Assembly: GCA_002336725.1 (NCBI GenBank)
Contig: DDEO01000015.1
Span: 4,419 to 22,218, forward strand
Direction: 5' to 3'
Length of the DNA stretch: 17,800 nt
Source of the DNA: Bacteroidetes bacterium UBA1952
Lineage (GTDB): Bacteria; Bacteroidota; Bacteroidia; Chitinophagales; Chitinophagaceae
The notes under the pieces are model-generated. The model did not search any database. It saw only the letters and a list, made by a program, of their open reading frames with translations, and had not been told where the DNA came from. Position 1 is the first letter of the stretch; each line of letters opens with the position of its first letter. The translations under genes were made by a program, and so were the position numbers. Below are positions 8,322 through 14,818 of the stretch, piece after piece.

Positions 8322-9893
8322 ATGCATTCCCAACAGCCGAAGTGGAAAAAGCCCCGTGGATATCTTCATTTGACTCCTGGTCTCTCCGCTGCCTCTATTC
8401 CGCAGATTATAAAACAGAAGGTAGAAAACCATGACTACGTGGCGCGACATGCGTTTATGCCGCTGCTTCACGTGGTGCTCCGGCAGCGGCGTTTTAAAAA
8501 AGGCAAAGAGGGCAGCCGAAAAGCGCATTCGCATTGGGAAAGCGGCGTAAAGAAAAGCACAGCGAAAGAACGTCCGCTCCATTATGCCGCCCATATAGAC
8601 GCGCTCATCTTTGGCAAATATTCCGAAGAGTTATCCATAAAATATGAAGAGAGGTTGGCCGCAAAACCGATGCTTAGCAAGGCCATAACCGCCTACCGGA
8701 AAATCCCTACACCTGAAAATCCTCTCAAAAACAAGAACACAATTCACTTCGCCAAAGAGGTTTTTGAGGAAATAAAAAAGCGCTGCGCGGCATCCGGCGA
8801 ATGCACTGTAATGGCCTTCGACATCAAAAGCTTTTTCCCCTCTCTCAATCATGAGCGCCTGAAAAATGAATGGGCAAAACTCCTTGGCGTAGAGCGCCTA
8901 CCAGCCGACCATTACAACGTTTTCAAAGCCGCCACGCGGTTTTCCTACATTTATCTCAACGATTTGAAGGCAGGGGCGCGGGGCGAATGGGATGAAGCGG
9001 CATTGGAAAAAATACGGCGTGAAAACGGTTACAGCAGCCTTTTTGCATCCTACAAAGATTTCAGGGAGCAACTCCGGCAAAAAAAGTTTCAGTTGCATAA
9101 ATATCCATTCATACATAAAGAAACCAAAAAGCCTATTGGCATTCCGCAGGGACTTCCCATAAGCACGGTGCTGGCGAATATGTATCTAAGCGAGTTTGAC
9201 GAGCGAATGATAAGCACACTCGTTATAGATAGAGGCGCTTTCTACCGAAGATACTCCGACGATATTGTTGTTATTTCGGAAGGTTCGGACGTTGATTTCG
9301 TGGAGGCCTTTGTAAAAAGCGGCATTGAGCAATCCGATTTGCAGATAAGCGACGAAAAAACAGAAGTTTTTCAGTTCAGGCATGATGCTAACAATACCGG
9401 AAAGGCCAAAATTACTTGCAGCATCCGGCAGGCAGACGGCTCTTTCAAAGCCGGTAAAGGCTTTAGTTATCTGGGCTTCACATTTGACGGTCGGCATGTC
9501 CTTATCAAAACGGCTAATATCTCAAAATACTACCGAAAGCTCATCAAGTCCGTTAAAGCCAAAGCGCGTTTGGCGCTTATTGCACATCAGAAAAATCCGA
9601 CTGTCGGCCATACTCTTTACACGCGTCAGTTGCTGCGGTTAATTGATCATCAAAGACAACAGCGCCAGAAAGTAAAGGCTGATGCCAAATGCCTCAAGCC
9701 CACGCACTTGCATGGCTACCAGTATGTAGTAACAAAGAAAGAGGCGCGGGCGAAAGGGTCTTTTCTAAGCTATGTGAAGCGTGCCAGCGTCATTATGGAC
9801 GAACCAGCGATTGAGCAGCAGGTGCGGAATCGCAGAAGGGTATTAGGTCAGGCTGTGCGGCGGCATTTTTTGAAAAAGCGCCCGGTGGACTAA
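8322..9893 (+). CDS. Reverse transcriptase, probable UG/Abi-type (DRT-like) defence enzyme
   Basis: An RNA-dependent DNA polymerase with the usual blocks in order (523 residues from this start): motif A FDIKSFFPSL with Asp167, motif B PQGLPIST from residue 275, motif C YSDD with Asp313 and Asp314, motif D SDEKTEVF, then FSYLGFTFDG. All three catalytic Asp are present. About 100 residues separate motifs A and B, and a basic helical stretch of ~150 residues follows the polymerase core. There is no maturase or HNH domain, so it is not an intact group II intron enzyme. The form fits the UG/Abi reverse transcriptases, many of which protect against phage; the subgroup is not assigned. ATG 8322 is preferred because KPRGYLHLT follows at once, and the longer forms from ATG 8274 or TTG 8244 would translate the palindrome at 8302-8313. 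A weak -7-like CACTTTTG ends at 8320. Confidence 0.9.
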   Translation: MHSQQPKWKKPRGYLHLTPGLSAASIPQIIKQKVENHDYVARHAFMPLLHVVLRQRRFKKGKEGSRKAHSHWESGVKKSTAKERPLHYAAHIDALIFGKYSEELSIKYEERLAAKPMLSKAITAYRKIPTPENPLKNKNTIHFAKEVFEEIKKRCAASGECTVMAFDIKSFFPSLNHERLKNEWAKLLGVERLPADHYNVFKAATRFSYIYLNDLKAGARGEWDEAALEKIRRENGYSSLFASYKDFREQLRQKKFQLHKYPFIHKETKKPIGIPQGLPISTVLANMYLSEFDERMISTLVIDRGAFYRRYSDDIVVISEGSDVDFVEAFVKSGIEQSDLQISDEKTEVFQFRHDANNTGKAKITCSIRQADGSFKAGKGFSYLGFTFDGRHVLIKTANISKYYRKLIKSVKAKARLALIAHQKNPTVGHTLYTRQLLRLIDHQRQQRQKVKADAKCLKPTHLHGYQYVVTKKEARAKGSFLSYVKRASVIMDEPAIEQQVRNRRRVLGQAVRRHFLKKRPVD

Positions 9894-9911
9894 GGCCAAA
9901 TTCGGCAACCG

Positions 9912-10019
9912 CTAGTGTAAAGTCAAGTCAATATCGTCGGGTTGAGCCTCACCCCCGGCCTCTCTCCGAAGGAGAGGGGAGCCAAAACAACCGACTATTT
10001 CACCTTGACTAACCACTAG
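9912..10019. mobile_element. MITE-like 108-bp element with imperfect terminal inverted repeats
   Basis: The ends CTAGTGTAAAGTCAAG (9912-9927) and CTTGACTAACCACTAG (10004-10019) pair at 13 of 16 positions. Inside, GTCGGGTTG (9936-9944) pairs with CAACCGAC (9988-9995) with one bulge, and the centre is a REP-like hairpin with CTCTCC-GAA-GGAGAG at 9962-9976. No gene fits inside. It starts 19 bases after the reverse transcriptase stop. No clear target duplication was found, so it could also be a large 3' RNA structure of that gene. Confidence 0.5.
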
Positions 10020-10173
10020 ACTTTTGGAGAGATTATCCACGGCCTATTCTTCCTGCAAAAGCGCCACCACCCACTGTCTTCCCACCGTTCCTCTGCCAAC
10101 AGCAACCCGGTCGGCAGGATTTTTGAAAAAATTTCTTCTTTCGTTTCGCTGCTGCTTATTACCTTCGCGCAAA
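10020..10173. other. Gene-free spacer before rplU with one weak hairpin
   Basis: No coding frame is seen. CTGCC (10093-10097) and GGCAG (10113-10117) can pair around a 15-base loop and are followed by ATTTTT, which could be a weak terminator for the upstream gene or part of an L21 leader. A second box TACCTTCG (10160-10167) is one mismatch from TAnnTTTG. Confidence 0.35.
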
Positions 10174-10181
10174 TATTTTTG
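10174..10181 (+). promoter_or_regulatory. Candidate -7 box TATTTTTG for rplU
   Basis: An exact match to the Bacteroidota -7 consensus TAnnTTTG that ends 7 bases before the rplU ATG. Transcription would begin within a few bases of the start codon. No convincing -33 element is visible. Confidence 0.4.
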
Positions 10182-10188
10182 AGAAGTC

Positions 10189-10485
10189 ATGTTCGCAATT
10201 GTAACGATTGCCGGTCAGCAATACCGTGTTCGCAAAGATCAGGAGATCTTTGTTCATCGTCTCCCCGGCAACCCTGGTGATAAAGTCGCTTTCAGCGACG
10301 TGCTGATGACCAGCGCCGACGGCACCCTGAAGTTCGCCGATATGCCTGCCGTGCAGGCCGAAATCATTGACCACCTGAAAGGAGACAAGGTCATCGTGTT
10401 TAAAAAGAAACGCCGCAAGGGCTATCAGAAAATGAACGGACACCGTCAGTATCTGACGAAAATCCGTATCAACGAGATTGCCTGA
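10189..10485 (+). CDS. rplU: 50S ribosomal protein L21
   Basis: A 98-residue protein of normal L21 length. It begins MFAIVTIAGQQYRV, contains the acidic/Val-rich middle, and has the basic segment KKKRRKGYQKMNGHRQ followed by YLTKIRI typical of L21, which binds 23S rRNA in the large subunit. The ATG at 10189 is the usual L21 start. It is followed 54 bases later by rpmA, the conserved partner for L27, so the two probably form an operon. The gene sits directly downstream of the accessory island. Confidence 0.97.
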   Translation: MFAIVTIAGQQYRVRKDQEIFVHRLPGNPGDKVAFSDVLMTSADGTLKFADMPAVQAEIIDHLKGDKVIVFKKKRRKGYQKMNGHRQYLTKIRINEIA

Positions 10486-10527
10486 GACGCAAATCTTTTC
10501 CCCCTCTAGTTTTAATCAGAAAAATTC

Positions 10528-10535
10528 TACCTTAG
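10528..10535 (+). promoter_or_regulatory. Possible -7 box TACCTTAG before rpmA
   Basis: One mismatch from TAnnTTTG, ending 4 bases before the rpmA ATG. It might allow separate transcription of rpmA with almost no leader. The evidence is weak and there is no clear -33 element. Confidence 0.25.
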
Positions 10536-10539
10536 TACC

Positions 10540-10824
10540 ATGGCACACAAGAAAGGCGAAGGCAGTGTAAAGAACGGCCGCGACTCGCACAGCAAACGAC
10601 TGGGCGTTAAAATCTTCGGCGGTCAGCCTGCTATCGCCGGAAACATCATCGTTCGGCAACGCGGAACCGCATTTCACCCCGGCGCAAACGTTGGCCTCGG
10701 CAGAGACTTTACCATCTTTGCACTGACCGACGGAATCGTTCAATTCCGCAAAACCCGGAACAAGACTTTAATCTCTGTTCAGGAAGTAGCCGCTACCACA
10801 ACCACCGAAACAGCCGAGGCTTAA
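10540..10824 (+). CDS. rpmA: 50S ribosomal protein L27
   Basis: A 94-residue L27 protein. It begins MAHKKGEGSVKNGRDS, the conserved L27 N-terminus that reaches towards the peptidyl-transferase centre, and continues with KRLGVKIFGGQ, RQRG and the GRDFTIFAL segment. The N-terminus has no Firmicutes-type cleavable extension. The last ~15 residues are a Thr/Ala/Glu-rich tail that is common in this phylum. It forms the usual pair with rplU, and its stop codon lies within the terminator stem-loop that follows. Confidence 0.97.
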   Translation: MAHKKGEGSVKNGRDSHSKRLGVKIFGGQPAIAGNIIVRQRGTAFHPGANVGLGRDFTIFALTDGIVQFRKTRNKTLISVQEVAATTTTETAEA

Positions 10825-10843
10825 AAACCTCCGGCTGTTTTGC
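10811..10843 (+). terminator. Terminator overlapping the rpmA stop
   Basis: CAGCCGAGG (10811-10819) pairs with CCTCCGGCTG (10828-10837) with one bulged base, followed by TTTTGCCGTTTT. The stem includes the last codons of rpmA, saving space. Confidence 0.6.
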
Positions 10844-10891
10844 CGTTTTAGAAGGACCCCTCTTTAAATTCACCCATAAATTCACAACCTT

Positions 10892-11617
10892 ATGGCAACC
10901 CCTAAGAAAGCGGCTACGAGCAGCAAAACGGCGGCTCCGGCAAAAAAAGCAACGGCAGCCCCGAAAGCAAAGGCCGCCAATAATGATGTGGCTCCTCTAA
11001 AAACGGCTCCTAAAACCGCCGCACCAAAAGCCGCCAAGGAACCGGTGGCTCAAAAGGCTGCGGACAAAAAAACGGCTGTGGTAGCCCCCAAAGCCGCTCC
11101 TGCCAAAGCGAAAACGCCCGCAAAGGCCGCTTCTAAAAAAGAAGCCGCACCCGCGAAAAAAGAAGCACCCGCCAAGGCTGCTACACCCGCAAAAGCTGCA
11201 CCGGTGAAAGCTGCCGCTTCTAAAAAAGAAGCCGCACCCGCGAAAAAAGAAGCACCCGCCAAGGCTGCTACACCCGCAAAAGCTGCACCGGTGAAAGCCA
11301 CCGCTTCTAAAAAAGAAGCCGCACCCGCGAAAAAAGAAGCACCCGCCAAGGCCGCTACATCCGCAAAAGCTGCACCGGTGAAAGCTGCCGCTTCCAAAAA
11401 AGAAGCTGCGCCCGCGAAAAAAGAAGCACCCGCTAAGGCTGCTACACCCGCAAAAGCTGCACCGGTGAAAGCTGCCGCTTCTAAAAAAGAAGCTGCGCCT
11501 AAAGCACCTGCCGCTAAAAAAGAAGCTCCTGCCGCTAAAAAAGCCGCAGCGCCTAAAAAATCGGCTGCACCTGCCAAGTCGGCAACGCCGGCGAAGAAAG
11601 GCACTGTTAAGAAATAG
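10892..11617 (+). CDS. Histone H1-like Lys/Ala-rich DNA-binding protein
   Basis: A 241-residue protein made almost only of Ala, Lys and Pro, with some Glu, Thr, Ser and Val. It has no folded domain that can be recognised. The core is more than four copies of a 29-residue unit containing SKKEAAPAKKEAPAKA, flanked by irregular AKK/PKA segments. This is the composition of the eukaryotic linker-histone tail and of bacterial H1-like proteins, which bind and compact DNA without sequence specificity. The ATG at 10892 follows an A/T-rich leader. Its position after rplU-rpmA and the terminator means it is probably transcribed on its own. The nucleoid role is inferred from composition. Copy number of the repeat may vary between strains. 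Confidence 0.85.
   Translation: MATPKKAATSSKTAAPAKKATAAPKAKAANNDVAPLKTAPKTAAPKAAKEPVAQKAADKKTAVVAPKAAPAKAKTPAKAASKKEAAPAKKEAPAKAATPAKAAPVKAAASKKEAAPAKKEAPAKAATPAKAAPVKATASKKEAAPAKKEAPAKAATSAKAAPVKAAASKKEAAPAKKEAPAKAATPAKAAPVKAAASKKEAAPKAPAAKKEAPAAKKAAAPKKSAAPAKSATPAKKGTVKK
11126..11499 (+). repeat. 87-bp minisatellite in the histone-like gene (4.3 copies)
   Basis: Units begin at 11126, 11213, 11300, 11387 and 11474 (the last is partial), each starting GCCGCTTC or a near variant. The length of 87 bases keeps the frame (29 residues). Copies differ by only a few bases, for example GCCACC for GCTGCC at 11297-11302 and an ACA-TCC for ACA-CCC change in the third unit, which suggests recent expansion or gene conversion. 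Confidence 0.92.
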
Positions 11618-11645
11618 GCTTTACCTAACCGCATACAAACCTGAC

Positions 11646-11679
11646 AAAAGGAAGCTGTTCACAACCGGCTTCCTTTTTT
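11646..11679 (+). terminator. Rho-independent terminator after the histone-like gene
   Basis: AAAAGGAAGC (11646-11655) pairs with GCTTCCTTTT (11668-11677) around a 12-base loop, and the T run continues to 11679. It is 28 bases after the stop codon. Confidence 0.85.
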
Positions 11680-11765
11680 ATTTAAGGCTGTGTATGAAAT
11701 TTGCACTTTAATGGTGTCTTATCCGGAGATAATCAACACTGTAATTTCCGGAAAAATATTCGCTT

Positions 11766-12020
11766 ATGAACGCTTCTCAAATGCCCGAACAGGGGCCTTC
11801 CCGCAAAGAAATGGCCGGTGCAAAATTCCGGGCCATCCTCAACCTCATTATGGGTACGGTGTATATCCTGCTCGGCATTGTGGTCGTGGTCTATCAATAC
11901 TTCGGCTCTTTTGAACTGGGGCCGGTGCTGGCCTATTTTTTGGGTGGTCTTTTTATCCTCTACGGCGCATTCCGCATCTGGCGCGGCTCGCAGGAGCTGA
12001 AGCTATTGCGCGGCTCTTAA
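11766..12020 (+). CDS. Small two-helix inner-membrane protein, unknown function
   Basis: An 84-residue protein with a polar N-terminus (~22 residues), a first membrane helix (ILNLIMGTVYILLGIVVVV), a short turn with FGSFELG, a second helix (VLAYFLGGLFILYGAFRIW), and a short basic end. No motif identifies a function. Both ends would face the same side of the inner membrane. It is followed 98 bases later by the PstS-like gene in the same direction; in related genomes, as I recall, such a small gene often accompanies the substrate-binding and TPR genes, but that cannot be checked here. Confidence 0.8.
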   Translation: MNASQMPEQGPSRKEMAGAKFRAILNLIMGTVYILLGIVVVVYQYFGSFELGPVLAYFLGGLFILYGAFRIWRGSQELKLLRGS

Positions 12021-12118
12021 GCCGCTTTAAGGCACTTTCCGGGTCGGATTTCCGGAATTTTCCTAACAGACGCGCCCAACAGTCGGCACGCGTTCTTTTG
12101 AATATTAAACAGAAAAAA

Positions 12119-13045
12119 ATGGCTTCTCTTTTTCAAACACTGGCGTTTCTGAAAACCCGGGCTTTGCCGGCGGCAATGGCGATGAGTCTTTGCGCCTGTG
12201 GCAACGATAAAAAGCCCGATCAGCCCACCGATACGCTTTCTTCCGGAACCATCGAGATTTCGGTGGACGAAACTTACCGACCTGTGATCGAGGAGCAGAA
12301 GAAAGTATTTGACTCCTCTTTTCCCAATGCGCATATTACCGTCAACTATAAGCCGGAAGCGGAATGTTTTGGAGATTTGATAGATAAAAAAGCCCGTCTG
12401 ATCCTCGTAACCCGGCAGCTCTCGGCGGAAGAAAAGCAGGCTTATCTGGATCGTAAAATGGTAACCACTTCGCTGGATCTGGCCCGCGACGGCGTGGCGC
12501 TCGTTACAAGCCGCGAGGCGAAAGACTCTATTTTTGTGATGCCACAACTCAAGGGCATCCTGACCGGAACCTACAAAGACAAGATTACCGTTGTGTTCGA
12601 CAATGCCGGTTCCAGCACGGTGCGCTTTATTCAGGATTCTATCCTGCACGGCGAGAAACTCGGCCCCAATGTTTTTGCCGCCGGAAGCGCCGATTCGGTG
12701 ATTGAATATGTAAAGAAAAACCCCGCTGCCATCGGTTTTGTAGGAATGCCCAATGTGTTTGACGGGATGGAAGATTTCCGGAAAGACATCCGTGTGGGCG
12801 CGATTAAAAACGACTCTACCGGCGAATTCCTCAAACCCTATCAGGCCTATGTGGCGCTGCGAACCTATCCGCTGACCCGAACGTTATATTATATCAACCG
12901 CGAATCGTATCCCGGACTCGGCACGGGTTTTGCAAACTTCCTGGCCAAAGAGCGCGGACAACTTATTTTCCGGACTTTTGGCCTTTTCCCACTGCGCATG
13001 AACGTGATTATCCGCGATGCCAACGTCAATAGTTCCGGTATTTAA
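12119..13045 (+). CDS. PstS-like substrate-binding lipoprotein
   Basis: A 308-residue protein of the PstS-type periplasmic phosphate-binding class. ATG 12119 is chosen over TTG 12098 because it gives a clean lipoprotein signal: a hydrophobic stretch ending in LCAC, with lipidated Cys27 and then Gly-Asn-Asp. SGTIEISVDETYRPVI starts the mature fold, LVTRQLS and GVALVTS follow, and FDNAGSSTVRFIQD matches the GSSTVR ligand-binding segment. The C-terminal part (GTGFANFLAKERGQ) is also typical. No pst permease or ATPase genes are nearby; instead it sits between a small membrane protein and a TPR protein. In Bacteroidota such orphan binding proteins accompany TonB/ExbBD genes, so it may be a receptor-like accessory instead of a transporter part. 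The ligand is not proven. Confidence 0.88.
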   Translation: MASLFQTLAFLKTRALPAAMAMSLCACGNDKKPDQPTDTLSSGTIEISVDETYRPVIEEQKKVFDSSFPNAHITVNYKPEAECFGDLIDKKARLILVTRQLSAEEKQAYLDRKMVTTSLDLARDGVALVTSREAKDSIFVMPQLKGILTGTYKDKITVVFDNAGSSTVRFIQDSILHGEKLGPNVFAAGSADSVIEYVKKNPAAIGFVGMPNVFDGMEDFRKDIRVGAIKNDSTGEFLKPYQAYVALRTYPLTRTLYYINRESYPGLGTGFANFLAKERGQLIFRTFGLFPLRMNVIIRDANVNSSGI

Positions 13046-13064
13046 GAAAGCATTTCTAAACCCG

Positions 13065-13083
13065 AAGACCTGCTGTGGGTCTT
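13065..13083 (+). terminator. Weak hairpin after the PstS-like gene
   Basis: AAGACC (13065-13070) pairs with GGTCTT (13078-13083) around a 7-base loop, and only TTT-like bases follow before an A run. It may cause partial termination or stabilise the upstream message. A further small stem CCTGC/GCAGG is at 13103-13116. Confidence 0.35.
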
Positions 13084-13132
13084 TAAAAAAAATCATTTCT
13101 TGCCTGCTTTGGCAGGTCTGTTTTATCTGCTT

Positions 13133-14707
13133 ATGACTATTCAGAAATTGAAGAAATCCCTGCTGCTGCCGGCTTTTGCGCTGGCGCTGACCACCGGTGC
13201 GTTTACCGCGCAGGCTCAAAACACATTGCAGGACGGCGTGAAAATGCTGCAATACGAACGCTACGAGAGTGCCCGCAAGGCCCTGGCCCCGCTGGCCGGC
13301 GATGCCCGCGCCAATTATTATCTCGGCCTGGCCGAGCTGGGCGCCGAAGATTATAACGCAGCCCGCGCGGCTTTCGCTAAATTTCCGGACGATGCCGCCA
13401 ATATTGCCGGTATGGCCAAGCTGGCGTTTGCGCAGGGCGACAAGGCCAATGGCAACCGCCTGGCGGAGCAGGCTGCCGGCAAGGCGACCAAGAAAGATGT
13501 AGAGCCGCTGCGTTTTGCTGCGGATGCCTTTTTGCAGGGCGGCGATGCACAGCGGGCGGTGGATCTCTACAATAAATTTCTGGAAAAAACCGACGACCCG
13601 AATGTGCGCGTGGCCCTCGGCGATGCGTATCTGAAACTGCCGGGCGGCGCAGGTCAGGCGATGACGGCGTATGAAAAAGCCGTTGCCAAAGACCCTTCTA
13701 ACTCGCTGGCTTATTCGCGCATTGGCTCGGTGTGGTATGCGGCCAAACGCTATGACCTGGCGCTGGAAAACTACGGCAAGGCCAAGGAAGCCGACAAGCA
13801 AAACCCGCTCCCCTACCGCGATCTTTCCAACGCGTATTTCTACAGCGGCAGCTATCAGAACGCCCGGAAAAACATTGAGGAATACCTGAAATACTCCGAC
13901 CGCTCGCCGGAAGACGATCAGCAATACCTCAACCTGCTGTATCTGACCAAAGATTATCCGGCGACGATTTCAAAAGCCAACGAACTGCTGGCTTCGGGCA
14001 AGAAAAGCCCCGGCTTGTATGGGATGCTGGCTTATAGCCAATTAGAATCCAAAGACGCGGCCAACGCGCTGACCAATGCCCGCCTGTATCTGGCGATGCA
14101 AAAGCCTAACAAGCTCTACCCGACCGACTATATGAATATGGGCCGGATTATGTTGCTCAACAACATGACCGACAGCGCCAATTATTACTATCAGATGGCG
14201 GCGGCGAAGGACACTTCTGCCAACAAATCGGAGACTTACCGCAAGCTGGCCGAGGCGTTTAAGGATGCCAAAGATTATCCGCGCAGTGCCGAATGGTATG
14301 GCCGCATGATAAAGGAATACCCGGAAAGCCCGGCGATTGACTACTTCTGGGCGGGCGCAATGGCCTATTACTCCAAGGACTATCCTACAGCCGAAAAAGC
14401 CTTTCAGGCGATGGAGACCAAATACCCCGATCAGCCTTCGGCTACCTACTGGCGCGGACGGGTAGCGGCGGCGATGGACGAGGAAGGCAAAGCAGGACTG
14501 GCAACGCCTTTTTATGAAAAATGGCTGGGCACGACCGCCGAGAAAAAAGATGCCGACCTGATGCAGGCTTATCAATACCTGACGCTGTATTATTATAACA
14601 AAGGTGATAAGGCGAAGATGAATACCTATCTGGACAAAATCACCACGATTGAGCCGGATAACGGCTTTGCCAAGCAGATTAAAGCCGCTTCGGCGAAGAA
14701 GAAATAG
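13133..14707 (+). CDS. Secreted tetratricopeptide-repeat (TPR) protein
   Basis: A 524-residue protein of helical TPR repeats running over nearly its whole length. ATG 13133 is preferred over TTG 13100 because it gives a standard signal peptide: MTIQKLKKS, a Leu/Ala core and the cleavage motif AQA before Gln. Repeats are seen at A-Y-Y/L-G and AxxxY/F-P signatures, for example ANYYLGLAELGAEDYNAARA, AYSRIGSVWYAAKRYDLALE, and near the end PESPAIDYFWAGAMAYYSK. There is no enzyme domain. It should be a periplasmic protein that binds partner proteins. It follows the PstS-like gene by 87 bases in the same direction and is the last gene before the 38-bp palindromic terminator, so it is likely co-transcribed with it. 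Confidence 0.92.
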   Translation: MTIQKLKKSLLLPAFALALTTGAFTAQAQNTLQDGVKMLQYERYESARKALAPLAGDARANYYLGLAELGAEDYNAARAAFAKFPDDAANIAGMAKLAFAQGDKANGNRLAEQAAGKATKKDVEPLRFAADAFLQGGDAQRAVDLYNKFLEKTDDPNVRVALGDAYLKLPGGAGQAMTAYEKAVAKDPSNSLAYSRIGSVWYAAKRYDLALENYGKAKEADKQNPLPYRDLSNAYFYSGSYQNARKNIEEYLKYSDRSPEDDQQYLNLLYLTKDYPATISKANELLASGKKSPGLYGMLAYSQLESKDAANALTNARLYLAMQKPNKLYPTDYMNMGRIMLLNNMTDSANYYYQMAAAKDTSANKSETYRKLAEAFKDAKDYPRSAEWYGRMIKEYPESPAIDYFWAGAMAYYSKDYPTAEKAFQAMETKYPDQPSATYWRGRVAAAMDEEGKAGLATPFYEKWLGTTAEKKDADLMQAYQYLTLYYYNKGDKAKMNTYLDKITTIEPDNGFAKQIKAASAKKK

Positions 14708-14748
14708 CGTGTTTTTTCCGGAAATTTCCGGAAACGAAGAACATAAAA

Positions 14749-14786
14749 AAACACCCGTCAGGTTTCCGGAAACCTGACGGGTGTTT
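14749..14786. terminator. 38-bp perfect palindrome, bidirectional terminator
   Basis: AAACACCCGTCAGGTTTCC (14749-14767) is exactly followed by its reverse complement (14768-14786), with no spacer. An A run precedes it and TTT ends it, so it can terminate the TPR gene from the left and pdxA from the right, which converge here. TTTCCGGAAA forms the apex. Confidence 0.85.
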
Positions 14787-14818
14787 GGTATGAATGATAG
14801 CGCCTTTTCCGGAATTTT

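Noticed and set aside
8322..9893. Retron reverse transcriptase
   Set aside because: I could not find the NAxxH and VTG motifs typical of retron RTs, and the motif B and C context fits UG/Abi enzymes better.
6410..10020. Diversity-generating retroelement
   Set aside because: No pair of near-identical repeats differing at adenines (template and variable repeat) is visible, and no accessory avd-like gene is present.
11050..11634. 194-residue Ala/Phe/Gly-rich minus-strand frame
   Set aside because: It mirrors the Lys/Ala-rich repeats of the histone-like gene.
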